From Prunus persica (Eukaryota > Streptophyta > Magnoliopsida > Rosales > Rosaceae): a DNA stretch of 64,000 nt. The position numbers and the translations under genes are program-made. The stretch is from assembly GCF_000346465.2 (NCBI RefSeq), contig NC_034009.1, positions 15,100,013 to 15,164,012 of the forward strand, written 5' to 3'. A model generated the notes under the pieces. It searched no databases. It was not told the origin of the DNA and saw only the letters and a program-made list of their open reading frames with translations. Shown here one piece after another: positions 11,696-22,647 of this stretch (positions are counted from its first letter, which is position 1; every line of letters begins with the position of its first letter).

Positions 11696-11940
11696 GAGAT
11701 GATTCATTATTATATTCAATATAGCAACTCAAATTAAAAAAAAAACCTTTTATGAAATAGACTTTAGAAACACACCTAAAGCTCATTTACAATATAACAA
11801 AGAGACTTTTAACTTTTTTTAAATTACAAAACTGCCATTTATATCTTAAAACAAGCCCAACCCTAAAACTACATAAAAAAACCCAAAACACTTAATAGGG
11901 CATCAAAGTAATTTAATTCAAAATTAAATTCAATAGGGAC
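11696..11940 (+). repeat. Dispersed repeat, copy 2
   Basis: This is a direct-orientation partner of 9893-10140. It ends about 250 bp upstream of the AVT1-like start codon, so part of it may overlap the promoter or leader region of that gene. Confidence 0.7.
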
Positions 11941-12190
11941 AATAGGGACAAATTTCATTTTGTCATAAATATACCCACTCGTTTTCTTCTAGATTTGCAA
12001 GATTGCAAAAGTATCAATTTATCTAACACAAAATTCTGTCAAATAGTAGTGAGTAGCACTACAGGAATATTGGCTTTGTTTAGGTATAAATATATTGTTG
12101 AAGCAAGGTTCACCAAGTATCTCTTAGGAAGCTTTTATTTGGCTTATAGAGTATCCTCATTTTCCATATTAAGCTATCTTGTACCTGAAC

Positions 12191-14027
12191 ATGTGGAACA
12201 CCATTGGAAAATCATTGTGGCTTAAATCAAACTGCCTCTCACACCAAAATCAAGTTGCTAGTGACTCGGTGCATCGTGGGAACTTGGCTTTGCAGCAGCT
12301 GAGCTGCAATGCTTGTCTGGAGGAAAACAAAGCGTGTAAGTGTGATCAAAGCTTTGAGAGCTGCAAGAGAGTCTCGGGTGTTGATGAGCACCATTCAGAG
12401 GGCAACAATTCTTTTACTCATTCTGTGATCAACATGACTGGGATGCTCATAGGTAATTTTTTCAAACACTTGAGTACTAGTTTGTTTGATTCAAAAAATA
12501 TTTAGTGTCTTTATCATTTGTATTACATGTGCATTTGTATATGTATGTGTGTGCGCATGCGTTGCCAGATTGTGAATCTGAGAACCACGTTTAAAGCAGT
12601 ATAGATTTACAGTCCAGCTATATACAGAAAAACATCAATCTCTATTTACAGTTTACATGACTCAGAAAAAATTGTAAGTAATTGATTTTTGCATATGTAT
12701 GATGCTGCAGGTTTGGGGCAGTTATCAACTCCATATGCTTTAGAAACTGGGGGGTGGTCTTCTGCATTCTTAATGATAGGACTTGGGGTAATATGTGCAT
12801 ATTGTTCTCATATACTTGGAAAATGCCTTGACAAAAATCCCAAGTCAAGAAGCTACACAGATATTGGACAGCAGGCATTTGGAACCAAAGGAAAACTTAT
12901 AGCAGCAACCTTGATTTACATGGAGATCTTCATGGCCCTTGTATCCTACACCATCTCATTGCATGACAACCTAAACACAGTGTTCTCGGGGACACAATTT
13001 AAGGTGTCATGGGCCAAGTTATCAAAATCTCAGCTCTTAACCTTGATGGCAGTCTTGGTAGCTCTGCCTAGTCTGTGGTTGAGAGATCTCTCTTCTATAT
13101 CTTTCCTTTCATTCGGAGGTCTTCTCATGTCGCTTGTCATTTTCACATCAGTGGCATGCACCGGCATTTTCGGAGGGGTGAAAGCTAACCACACCATACC
13201 AGCCCTCCGGCTTCATAATATTCCAGCAATATCTGGCCTTTATATCTTCAGCTATGCAGGACATATCGTTTTCCCCAATTTATACAAGGCCATGAAAGAT
13301 CCATCCAAGTTCACCAAGGTACTTTTCATCTCTCAAATTATAATAACTAATGAAACATGTGAGTGCTGATCATTGGATTTTGTTCTACAATTGGTGACCA
13401 TGGAATTTTATGAACATGTGCTCCAAACAAAACCAATTTGTTTTCTGTGTTATTAACTTTGTTTTTCTGGTTTAAAAATTTCTGCAGGTATCTATAGTGA
13501 GCTTCACTTTAGCGACGATACTTTACGCGACCCTAGCCTTCATGGGAGCCAAGTTGTTTGGTCCCCAAGTGAATCCTCAAATCACTCTAAGCATGCCTCC
13601 ACATCTTATAGTGACAAAAATTGCATTGTGGGCAACTGTGGTGACACCAATGACCAAATATGCTCTGGAATTTGCACCAATGGCCATCCAGCTTGAGCAC
13701 AACCTTCCTCATTCTATGAGCTCCAGAACAAAGCTGATCATCAGGGGTACTGTGGGTTCAGTTCTACTTCTGGTGATTCTAGCATTGGCTCTCTCTGTCC
13801 CATATTTTGAGTATGTTCTCAGCCTCACAGGATCCCTTGTAAGTATTGGCATTTGTGTCATTTTCCCTTGTGCCTTCTACCTCAAGATCTGTTGGGGTCA
13901 GATTTCAAGGCCTCTCCTGCTCCTTAACTTCACTCTCATTGCATTTGGCTTACTTCTGGGAGTAGTTGGAACCATTTCCTCATCAAAGTTGCTCATAAAA
14001 AACCTCAACAGAGCTCACTCAGGCTGA
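12191..14027 (+). CDS. AVT1: AVT1-type vacuolar amino-acid transporter (three exons)
   Basis: The predicted 469-residue member of the AAAP/AVT1 family would move neutral amino acids across the vacuolar membrane, coupled to protons. Exons are 12191-12452, 12711-13318 and 13488-14027. Both introns (258 and 169 bp) are GT-AG, and the reading phase is kept at both joins. The soluble N-terminus (about residues 1-73) is Cys-rich (SCNACLEENKACKCD). The first membrane segment follows at about 74-98, where exon 1 joins exon 2 in the conserved GLGQLSTPYAL motif. Other family landmarks are GGWSSAF, CLDKNPKSRSYTDIGQ, LPSLWLRDLSSISFLS, ISGLYIFSYAGHIVFPN, MKDPSKFTKV and TPMTKYALEFAP. About ten to eleven hydrophobic segments can be counted. 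The ATG at 12191 is the first in the open frame. The AVT1H subgroup seems closest, from memory. A repeat copy lies just upstream. Confidence 0.9.
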
Positions 14028-15313
14028 AAATATGAACCATGATATGCAAATAGACTTGCATTTTTCATTCTGGGATGAGTGTTGCTTCTCTGTTCTCCTT
14101 TGATTTTGTTTTTATTTTTTCACCTTTTTTATTTTTAGTGTAGTATTTTTGAAGATTACACTCTACAGTGATATATGTATCTGCTGTTGTCATCATATGA
14201 ATAATATTTTCAGAAACAGTAAATATATATTTTTTCTTTTTTCAATATAATTTTTGTTTTCTGGGGACTTTTTATAACAAAATAATAAATATATATGAAG
14301 CCAGTGGCCTTGCGCAGAAGATCACACAAATTTTGCTCGCCAACGCACCACACAACATGCAAAATCTGTTGACAACAGAAAAAAGCAGCCCGATTGAATG
14401 AATGAGAGATGGTAATTGGTTATATATTCATATGGTTGATGGTTGCTAACACCTCTCCACTCAAAAAGAAGATGTTTCCTATAAGTACTCCTGAAAATGG
14501 GAAACGAAAAAATTGTTTTCCCAATTGGGGAAGCAATTGTATGAAAACAAATGCATAAACCTGAACAAACTGAAGAAAAAAAATACACAAGATGAGTGTG
14601 GGAATTAAATTTCTCACCAAGAAATATATACCAACATTTTTTGTTTTATTTTGATAAGCCAAAAAACCTTACCAATTCTGAAATCCTTGTTTAATTTTGA
14701 TAAGCCAAAAAAGTATGGAAATATCCTTGAATCATAGCATTGAATCATAATTCCATCAGCAAATCGATAACAGTAAGTCCTAGTTACCAAGATAACATCC
14801 TATTTTTGATACACCCTATGTGTTTTTTGGGTCAAATGATGCTTTCATTGAAAGCCAGACGAGAGCAAAACAAGTAACATTACAAGGATCACCTTAGTAA
14901 AAGAACGGCAGCAGAAAACTACTTGTACAAATACGTAACCGCATCAAACATTGGGGGGGCAAGGAAGGCTGTCCCTCAAGTGAACATGAACCAGGTAGGA
15001 GGGGGCTGACTTGCCCATCTATGATATCTCAGCCACTCATTCGCAAGAGCTGTGCGAGACCCAATTCCAGTTTACTCATGCAAAGCTCTTGTTACAAGGA
15101 CCATATTATTCCTTCAATTCATTTCCATAGCTTTACTGTGAACTTCCACCACCAATTGTAGTTCTCTTCATATGACCACCAATTTTTTACATTCATCATT
15201 ATTAATTCGTCCTCTTCTGCATCAAACTTAGATGAATGCTTGTTGCTCTTCAATAATGAGTTTTGACTTTTCAAAATTCTATTTATTTAGTTGGATGCCT
15301 TTATTTTAAAAAA
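14028..15313. other. AVT1 3' flank and intergenic DNA
   Basis: AATAA-type signals around 14200-14215 may serve polyadenylation of the AVT1 gene. TTTTGATAAGCCAAAAAA occurs twice (about 14648 and 14696). No gene is visible apart from the possible LINE tail described separately. Confidence 0.45.
14815..15065 (-). mobile_element. Possible 3' tail of a LINE (minus strand)
   Basis: Read on the minus strand, the segment contains a frame reminiscent of the end of a plant LINE RNase H region (ALANEWLRYHRWASQPP), then a short spacer, and ends in TTTCAATGAAAGCATCATTT followed by A-rich DNA. Plant L1 elements often end in a similar way. It is short and broken, with no RT domain, so the assignment is weak. 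Confidence 0.3.
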
Positions 15314-15630
15314 ACTTATTTACTGTAGTGTTCCCTGAAACTATGGTCAAATTTTACTTTACTTTCTAAAAAGTTAAAATGACCTAGAGTATCCCTTTGA
15401 CCAAAATTTGATGATTCACTTTACCCCCCACCGTTAACTATGTTAAAAATTCTGTTAAAAACATTGATATGGCACGAATTTATCACACCCTTTGACTGAA
15501 ATGTAAGCCACGTGTGAAAAAACAATAAATATTTTTATTTTAAATTTTTTTAATAAATAGTAAAAAAATATATATTTAAAAAATTACTTTTTTCTCTCTT
15601 CTCCCTCTCCCTCTCTCTCTATATCCACCC
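15314..15630 (+). repeat. Left arm of a large inverted repeat
   Basis: This arm matches the reverse complement of about 36840-37090. Shared landmarks are TTATTTACTGTARTGT, CTATGGTCAAAT versus TTATGGTCAAAT, TTAAARTGACCTA, TTCACTTTRCCCCCCAC and a CT-rich inner end. Identity is roughly 70-75 percent by eye. The outer edge is flush with TTTAAAAAA at 15305-15313, and the same 9-mer follows the right arm at 37091-37099. This could be the end of a Mutator-like or fold-back element into which Copia-A inserted, or one of two independent copies of a common repeat. Confidence 0.6.
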
Positions 15631-15777
15631 CTTGCCACCCAAACAACAACCTACCCACGAGACACACCCTTACCCACAAACTCACACACCAACAAAATAT
15701 TCTTCTATTTCCAACGTCCAAATTTAGCCCAATACATTTCTTAATTGAGGAACACGGGAATAGTACATTTACATATT

Positions 15778-15848
15778 GCAAAGCTCATCAACATTCTCTT
15801 GAGCATCTATTGTTTTACATCATTCTCTTGAGCATCTATTGTTTTACA
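15778..15848 (+). repeat. Remnant of the 5' LTR of Copia-A, with 29-bp duplication
   Basis: GCAAAGCTCATCAACATTCT matches the end of the 3' LTR (36787-36839). The last 29 bp are tandemly duplicated (15792-15820 and 15821-15849). Upstream sequence does not match the rest of the 3' LTR, so this LTR is truncated. TGTATCAGGCC at 15849-15859, just after TTTTACA, looks like a decayed TGGTATCAGAGC primer-binding site. Confidence 0.7.
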
Positions 15849-15949
15849 TGTATCAGGCCTTTTTGTCTAACATTTGATCCATTTTTATTTTTTTTTTCCT
15901 TTTCTCAAACACCCAACTATCTTCCATAGCCAACCCTGATTCTCCCACT

Positions 15950-16862
15950 TAGGGGTGTAAGTTGGATTGAAAAATCCGATTCCGACCGATTCCGGTCTGA
16001 TTTTTTCCAAAAAAATCCGACTCCGATAAATCCGATATCCGAAAATGCCGAAATCCGAAAATTCCAATAAATGCCAAACATTCCGAAATTCCGATCCGAA
16101 AAATTCCGAAGTTCTCCGAATCCATTCCGATCCGATTTTTCCAATTTTTTTCCGAAAAATTCCGAGTTTCTAAGTATAATTGCATTATTTTTAGTTTATA
16201 GGTCTTATATATGTTTCATTTCTTATTTGTTAAGTTTTAGTACCCACATACAAATATTTGTACATACTAAATATAGGCTTGACAAAAAAAAAAAAAACTA
16301 AACATAGTAGTATGTAACTTTAAGACTATATATATATTTGGCAAATATGCTTGATTTAATATAACAAAAAGGTGCATATGTGTGCTTGTTATATCCATAA
16401 GTACTATGTACATATATGGTAAATGTAGGAAGTATTATACTATTTCATTTTATATTTATGTATGTATTTTTAAAATTATAAACTATCTTCAATTAAACTT
16501 TTAATTATAAAATCATTTTATACATGAAACACCACATATAATGTGCGTATATTAATTGGAGCTTTAACAATTGTAGTATTCCAACCTGAAAATTGTAGTA
16601 TTACAATTGTCTAGAGCATGATTAACATCTAACACTCTTTATGCATGTTCATGACCCACTAGAATCTAAAACCAATGTGATAGTCACTCGGCTATAACTT
16701 GAGTCTTGAGCATCAATTGATGAATGTGAATCCATCTTTAGCATGGAATCAAAAAAATTTGATTCACATGAACAAAATATAAATATATAATATGTAGGAC
16801 AAATTACTTTGATTAATAATCAATATACTATATAGATTGTTGTATATAAAATAATAGATTGT

Positions 16863-16894
<32 letters not shown>

Positions 16895-17935
16895 GTGAAT
16901 TCAAACATGCTATAACTTTCAAAATAAGCTATGCCTTGGGCAATTATAATAGGTTCCAAGGATAATCAGAAAGAGGAGGTCCAAGGCAATTATAACTTTT
17001 AAAAAAAACCATCTGCGTTTTTTTTCCAATCCTACATTGAATTGAAGTGACGAAAAAAAAGAAGGAAACATTTCTAAATTTTTAAAACTCATTCTTTGAT
17101 TTTATTTCTTTCTTAATTAAAGGTTTTCATTCCATCTCAATACCAAAAAAGTAATGAATTTGTGCAGAAACAGAAAAATAAATGATAAAGAAAAAATCTG
17201 GATGGTGTGGGGTATTGCAACAAGGGAAGAGAGCTCCAATGAGGATTCAATGGAGAACATATACATCGGATAAATGATTTAGTGCAAACCCAGAAAAATA
17301 AAAATGCAAGAGAAGAAACAGTAGAGATAAAGAATTGAAGAATGATTTCTTTTTTGGTTGGAGAAGTGTTTTTGTTTTTTTCCTAACGGGATCCGTACAT
17401 ATTGTTCCATATCTGAAGAGTTTTAAGTAAGAAAGAAAATGAAGGTTGGCATTCATGGATTAGAAAGGAAGAAACGGAAGAGAGAGGAGAAGTGATGGAT
17501 GAGTAACCAAGTAGAAATCAAGAAAAGAGTGGAGAGAGAAGTTGCACTCCCATTTCTTCTTGGAGTCCCATATCGACTGCAAGAATAAACTTCAAGTGTT
17601 TAGTCCTTTATAAATATCTTCAAACTCAGTCATTTTGTGTAGGGACTTAAAAGTACAACCTATTTGGCCCTGTAAAGTTCCTGTTGGACTAGTTGTTAAA
17701 CCCCTAAGCTGGGTTTTCTTGATTAAAGTTTAGTTGAGATTTTTACAAAATGCTAGTTTGGGCATTTAAATCTCTTAAATTTTTTTTGTCAGTTAAGGGC
17801 TTCGGAATCGGAATCTTCCGAAAATTTCCAAATTTTTTCGGAATCGGAATCGGAACTCTATATTGAATTCCGAAAGATATTGGATTGGAATTGGAATTGC
17901 TGTTTCCGATCCGATCCGGCCGAAAGACAGCCCTA
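15950..17935. mobile_element. Non-autonomous hAT-type DNA transposon
   Basis: The termini are TAGGGGTGTAAGTTGG on the left and, in reverse complement, TAGGGCTGTCTTTCGG on the right. They are flanked by a perfect 8-bp duplication CTCCCACT (15942-15949 and 17936-17943), which is diagnostic of hAT transposition. Both subterminal regions are packed with TCCGAT/ATCGGA-type motifs (about 15965-16165 and 17800-17925), facing each other. These are typical of hAT transposase-binding clusters. The 1.6-kb interior is AT-rich and has no transposase ORF, so mobility would depend on an autonomous relative. It sits in the leader of Copia-A. Confidence 0.88.
16863..16891. repeat. (TA)n microsatellite
   Basis: About 14 TA dinucleotides occur within the interior of the hAT element. 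Confidence 0.95.
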
Positions 17936-17943
17936 CTCCCACT

Positions 17944-18463
17944 CCAAACAATGCCCTACATGCTTCCATTATCATTAACCCCTCTGCAGTCAATACCACC
18001 ATGCCCACCGTCATCAATATTAAGCTTGATTGATCGAACTATCCACTTTGACTAGCTCAAATCCTTCCCATTTTGAAGAGTCGAGACCTTATGGGGTTTG
18101 TCAACTACACCAGTGTTTGTCCACCATCAACTATTGCTGGAAGCACACTCTGTTAGATCAACAACTCGCTTACACACTCTGTTTTGTCAATTGTGTCGAC
18201 AAATCAGAATGCTCACACAACTTGGTTAGCTTTGGAGAGGCGTTATGCTTCCACCTCTCATAACAGAATTTTGCATTTGTACAATGAACTACTGCGCACA
18301 ACCAAAGGTGATTTGTCTGTCAATGACTACCTTGATCGTATGAACGCTATTATTGATAACCTCTGGACAGACACTGAATGATGATGAAATGGTCCAAATT
18401 ATCATGAATAATCTTGGCTCATCCTATGATATGATAGTTAGCGCAGTCCAAGCTCATGATACA
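17944..18463 (+). pseudogene. Copia-A gag, 5' part
   Basis: Frames broken by several stops encode copia gag (UBN2-type) landmarks, such as ALERRYAS and LHLYNELLRTTKGDLSVNDY followed by MVQIIMNNLGSSYDMI and VSAVQAHD. Codons at the right end run into the Tat insertion; the gag resumes at 32521. The fragment is not functional. Confidence 0.75.
18459..18463. repeat. Target duplication ATACA of the Tat element (left copy)
   Basis: ATACA here and at 32516-32520 is a perfect 5-bp duplication that defines the insertion of 18464-32515. Confidence 0.93.
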
Positions 18464-19116
18464 TGTGGGAACCTAATTAAATCAAAACCCTATGTCAAAT
18501 AATTCCTTTCATTTGGGGATTATTTGACCTAATTGGAAATTATTCAATTTAATTGGGGATTACCCAATTAAATAGAATATTACCTAATCGGGTCGAGAAT
18601 TAATTTTATTCCTACCCCAATTCCCAATTAAATGAGGAGTTACCTATTTAAGTTAGGAATTGATTTGATACCTACCCCAATTAGGGATTTGATTTACCCT
18701 AATGAATCAAATCCCTAATTAATCAAATCAATTCCAAATCGGGGAGGAATAATTCCTGTCCATCTACGGAATTATTCCTCTGAAACCCTAGCCTCTAAGA
18801 CCACTATAAAAGGATGGCCACACACAAAGGTTAAGGTACGCCTAAATTCATACTAAAACTCTGCATAAATTATTTCTCAAAAACCCTAGCCACCTCCTCT
18901 CTTTCTCTCTCTCACACAAGGCTCCGGCCACCACACACGGCTCCGGCCACCCAATTTTCCTTGAACTACCCTACCTAACTTAGGCATCGGAGGGCCTTTG
19001 GCCAACACCCCCCGTGTGTGGTGCTTTTACTCCGATCTGTTTTGCAGGGAGAAAGAGAGGTGGAGAAGACGAAGGAATCTTGGGCAAATATTCTCGTGGG
19101 AAAATTTGCTCCCACA
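18464..19116 (+). repeat. 5' LTR of the Tat element
   Basis: This is 653 bp, bounded by TGTGGGAACC and GCTCCCACA. A TATA box (TATAAAAGG) lies at about 18805 and probably directs transcription starting roughly 30 bp downstream. The pair of LTRs differs at about 17 positions by eye. Confidence 0.93.
18805..18813 (+). promoter_or_regulatory. TATA box of the Tat LTR
   Basis: TATAAAAGG sits in an otherwise conserved part of the LTR and is retained in both copies (the second at about 32204). It marks the probable U3/R boundary region. Confidence 0.65.
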
Positions 19117-19118
19117 AA

Positions 19119-19137
19119 TTGGTGCTTTCATTGAGAG
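19119..19137 (+). other. Primer-binding site of the Tat element
   Basis: TTGGTGCTTTCATTGAGAG begins two bases after the LTR. Its location, and a TTGGTGC start common in plant gypsy elements, support a PBS. The tRNA was not identified. Confidence 0.65.
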
Positions 19138-19199
19138 CGCGAGATATATTCAAAGCGTGCTCCAAATCCATCTTTCACACATTTTTTTTTCAAACAACC

Positions 19200-19394
19200 A
19201 TGGTTGATACAAGACTTACGAAGAGTAACGCCACCACGATGGGCCCATCTCATGGTTTCGTGGTGGAAACCTTAAAGCAACCGCACGGAATCGTGGCTGC
19301 CAACGCCTTGCAGTTGTCTGACGCAGCACAAGCAACAAAGGTTTCAAGCGAAACCTTGAGTAACAATAAAAACTGGATTCCACCAGAAAATTAA
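19200..19394 (+). pseudogene. Tat gag, N-terminal fragment
   Basis: An ATG at 19200 opens with MVDTRLTK, a start I associate with Tat gag proteins. The frame stays open for 64 codons and then ends at TAA in a sequence unlike the gag that continues at 19810. A perfect 8-bp stem, AAGGTTTC AAGC GAAACCTT, lies at 19338-19357 near the break. Confidence 0.6.
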
Positions 19395-19810
19395 GAGAAG
19401 CTCTCTTGGAATAATGTTATTAAAAACTGAGTTGCCAGAAACGTTAGACAAACCTGTCTAAATACACAATTCTCAACAACCCTCAACCCTTCAACTACTA
19501 GGGGAGTTATTACATAAAACTGAAAAAACAGGATTAATTTGGAGTCTTAATAACGTAACTCCTAAACTGTCCAAAACAGAATTTATTGGAAAATTAACTA
19601 CCAAACTTTAACTGCAGTTTTGGAAGGCCAAACGACCTCAAAATGCAAAAATCCATCATATGTCACAGCAAAGCTGTGTGTTACACTCGTGGCGTCGTTC
19701 CCTTTCCGAAATGGTATTTTGTTTCCTAATCGGAGCTTGGACGACAAAACTGCATATTCCCACTACGTCCTTTTTCTAGCTCAACCGCGATAAAATCTGC
19801 CATATGTTCT
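19358..19810. other. AT-rich segment interrupting Tat gag
   Basis: The base composition changes sharply from the GC-rich gag on either side. The frames are closed and the segment matches nothing else in the window. No clear terminal repeats or target duplication are seen. It may be a captured or inserted sequence, or an intron-like piece. The identity is unknown. Confidence 0.45.
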
Positions 19811-22129
19811 ACATCATCGTCCTCCAGTGCTTTGCAGCCGCATTCAGCTGCTGGAATTGCAGAACAGCCGCCACATAACCCCGGGACCTCCACAACCTTG
19901 CAGTTGCCAGCACCGATTACAGGAGCTGCTCTGCCTCGCTGTCCTGCCGTCGTAGCACAGCAGCAGCCACACCACTCAACTACCGGATTTGCTGCTCAGC
20001 CCCATGGCTACTCCGACGTCATCCCAGTCTTGGAGCAGATCCATTCTCTCCCTCCTCTGCGATCACACTCGACATATGCACCTGTGTACGCGTCTAATGG
20101 AGCCCTAGCCCATTTGCCGTTGGGCCCGATGCACAGCACTCTACTTGACCCGCGCAGTCAGGTGGACCTTAACTCACGGGTCGATCAACTTACACAGAAG
20201 GTCGATGATCAGAACAACCTGATTGGCCAGCTACTCAGGCAGATCAACTTGAATCAAGGCCCTAACCTTGGACCCCGTGACGAGGAGATGAGGGCACACC
20301 AGTATGTCGGCGAGCAGTTCGAGAGGTCCCAGGCTGGTCAGACAAAGGCAAACCGTCAGAGGAGAGATCGAGATCGAGCAGATGAGACGCAGGCAGCCGC
20401 AAGCTGTACTCTAAGCCGTTCGAGGCTAGGACCAAAGACCAATGTGCTCGAGAGGCTAGGCCCACAGTCTAATGTCCACGCCCGCTTAGGCCCACAAGGA
20501 GCTCGAGTTCGTGAGCAGTCGCGTGACGAGGGCAACGACCGATGCCCACCAACCCGCTCGAGGGCCAACACGCGGCGGCAAGCTATAGAGGGATCCTCAC
20601 AAGCTCAATCTCCTAATCTGCCCCACGGGCAGGGCACCCAAGGGGATCGACCCTTGGGAACCGAGGAAGGAGTTAGCCAGTCACGCTCGAGACACCAAAG
20701 ACGTCGACCTGAGCGACCCTCCTTGCGGGCAGAAGATGATGATCGGCGCCCACCAACCTGCTTGAGGACCAACACGCGGCGACAAGATGTAGAGGAATCC
20801 TCACAAGCTCAATCTCCTAATCTGCCCCACGGGCAGAACACCCAAGAGGATCGACCCTTGGGAACTGAGGAAGAAGTTAGCCGGTCGCGCTCGAGGCACC
20901 GAAGACGCCGGCCCGAGACTCCAGTCATGCGAGCAGAGGACGTCGAGAAGCTAGTAAATAACCGACTCCAAGCTCTCCAACTTAAAGGAAGCACAGAGGA
21001 GGCCCTGCATAAGGAAATTGATCGAGTTGACTGCTCTCCCTTTACCGACAAAGTGGAACGAGCTCCTCCACCGAAGCGGTTCACAACGCCATCCATCACT
21101 CCATTCAAGGGGGACTCTGACCCTGAGAGCCATTTGAACCACTTTAGGAGCACCATGATCCTGTACAAGGCAGATGATGCCTTGATGTGCAAAGTGTTCG
21201 CGATGACCCTACGAGGAGCAGCTCAAGACTGGTTCCACACTCTACCGTCCGCGTCGATAGGAAACTTCATGGAGTTGGCCCTCATCTTCACCAAGGAGTA
21301 CACCTCCTACAAGATGGTCATAAAGCATGCGGACCATCTGTTCAACCTGCGCAAGAAGCCAGACGAGTCTCTACGAGACTACCTGAGACGGTTTAAGGCT
21401 GAAAAGGCTAACATCATAGGATGCAATGACCAAGTTGCATCCTCAGCTTTCAAGAAGGGCTTGCCAACCGAGCACGAGCTATACCGGGAGTTGGCCATAA
21501 CACCAAGTCAAACCTTGGCAGAAGTGTTCGCGACGGCAGAACGCTACGCACTTTGGGACGATGATCGAATCGCCGCAAAGAAAGCTAGTAAGCAAGTTGA
21601 TCACCCGACGAAGCAGGCAAGCCAAAAAAGCAACCAGTTCGAGCAAAAAGCCCGAGATAAGCGCAGATCGCTGCCCCGAGAGGGAAGCTCAGAAATAGGG
21701 ACCTTCACTGAGTCCGCTATCCCAATTCATTAGATCCTGGCTCAAGTGAAGGACAAGCCGTGGGTGAGGAGACCGCCACCCATGAAGGGAGACCCCTCTA
21801 AGAGGGACACCAGTAAATACTGCGCATTCCACGGGGAGTACGGTCATTACACCAACAACTGCAACGCTTGGAAAAGGCATCTTGAGGAGCAGGTCAGAGA
21901 AGGTCATTGGACAGAATTCGTCGCAAAGAAGGCCATCCAACAGATCAAGGATCGTGATGCGGCTGCCAAGGAACCTCCCCAAAAGGTCATTCGAATCAAC
22001 ACCATTCTAGCTTACTCCCAGGAGTCCGGGCTGACCACCAAGAAGCGCAAGAGGAAGATCGCGCAGGCGACCAGTCATCATGGATACACCCATCATTGGT
22101 TTCCAGAAGAAAGACTTGATCGGGCTTGA
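19811..22129 (+). pseudogene. Tat gag polyprotein, main part
   Basis: This is a long open frame without its own ATG, since the N-terminus is cut off upstream. It encodes a Pro/Gln-rich start, a Gln/Asn segment, an Arg/Ser/Glu-rich region with a 68-residue direct duplication (period 204 bp, from about 20544), and the Retrotrans_gag domain (GSDPESHLNHF, AAQDWFHTLP, RYLRRFKAE-like DYLRRFKAE). A TAG at 21731-21733 interrupts it, and the same frame continues to 22129. The continuation holds a zinc-knuckle-like CAFHGEYGHYTNNC and a basic tail. A frame change then leads into the protease. The product would form the capsid of the particle. The stop makes this copy defective unless it is suppressed. 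Confidence 0.85.
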
Positions 22130-22262
22130 CCTGCCGCATAATGACGCCCTAGTCATCTGCATTCAGATTGAACAAGCTGTGATCGAGCGAGTTCATGTGG
22201 ATGAGGGCAGCGCAGCCAACATCCTGCAACTATCTGTCATCCAACAGATGGGATTGGAGCCC
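22080..22262 (+). pseudogene. Tat protease, N-terminal half (cut by Copia-B)
   Basis: The frame contains ERVHVDEGSAANILQLSVIQ, the region of the aspartic protease active site. The catalytic triplet reads D-E-G instead of the usual D-T-G or D-G-G, probably a lesion. Copia-B is inserted right after MGLEP. The second half resumes at 26988. Confidence 0.75.
22258..22262. repeat. Target duplication AGCCC of Copia-B (left copy)
   Basis: AGCCC here and at 26988-26992 is a perfect 5-bp duplication that places Copia-B inside the Tat protease gene. Confidence 0.93.
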
Positions 22263-22569
22263 TGTTAAAGTTGTTATGATTTTCTTAGTCACTAAGGTTA
22301 GACTTCCTTTTCAGGTCTAATACTTACGTAGCTGTTAATAATTCCTGTTTCTAAGGAACAAGTATTGTTGCACGTTCAGTTTAAAAATTAGTCATGTACC
22401 ATGATTCTAGGAGCTGTAAAATCGTGGGTTGTTGCATTTCCATTCAGTTACTTTGTAAGGCTTTTAAAAGCTATTGCTATCTTTGAATTCAATAAGATAT
22501 TCTTCCTGCAAAGCAAGTGCTATCAAACTTTCTCTTACTCAGTTTCTTGTAGATTTTCTGGTTCCAACA
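22263..22569 (+). repeat. 5' LTR of Copia-B
   Basis: 307 bp, TG...CA termini; seven single-base differences from 26681-26987. Confidence 0.95.
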
Positions 22570-22571
22570 TT

Positions 22572-22583
22572 TGGTATCAGAGC
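22572..22583 (+). other. Primer-binding site of Copia-B
   Basis: TGGTATCAGAGC, the classic complement of the 3' end of plant initiator tRNA-Met, begins two bases after the LTR. Confidence 0.93.
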
Positions 22584-22647
22584 ACCACCACGGGGCCTGA
22601 TCAAAAGTCTTAAAGCAAACACCAGTTCAGTGAGAAGGGGTAACGAT

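Noticed and set aside
12179..12190. Earlier start for the AVT1-like gene
   Set aside because: There is no ATG at 12179; the first in-frame ATG is at 12191.
19832..19834. Start codon for the Tat gag main frame
   Set aside because: The codon there is TTG; the frame simply continues from interrupted upstream gag, whose ATG is at 19200.
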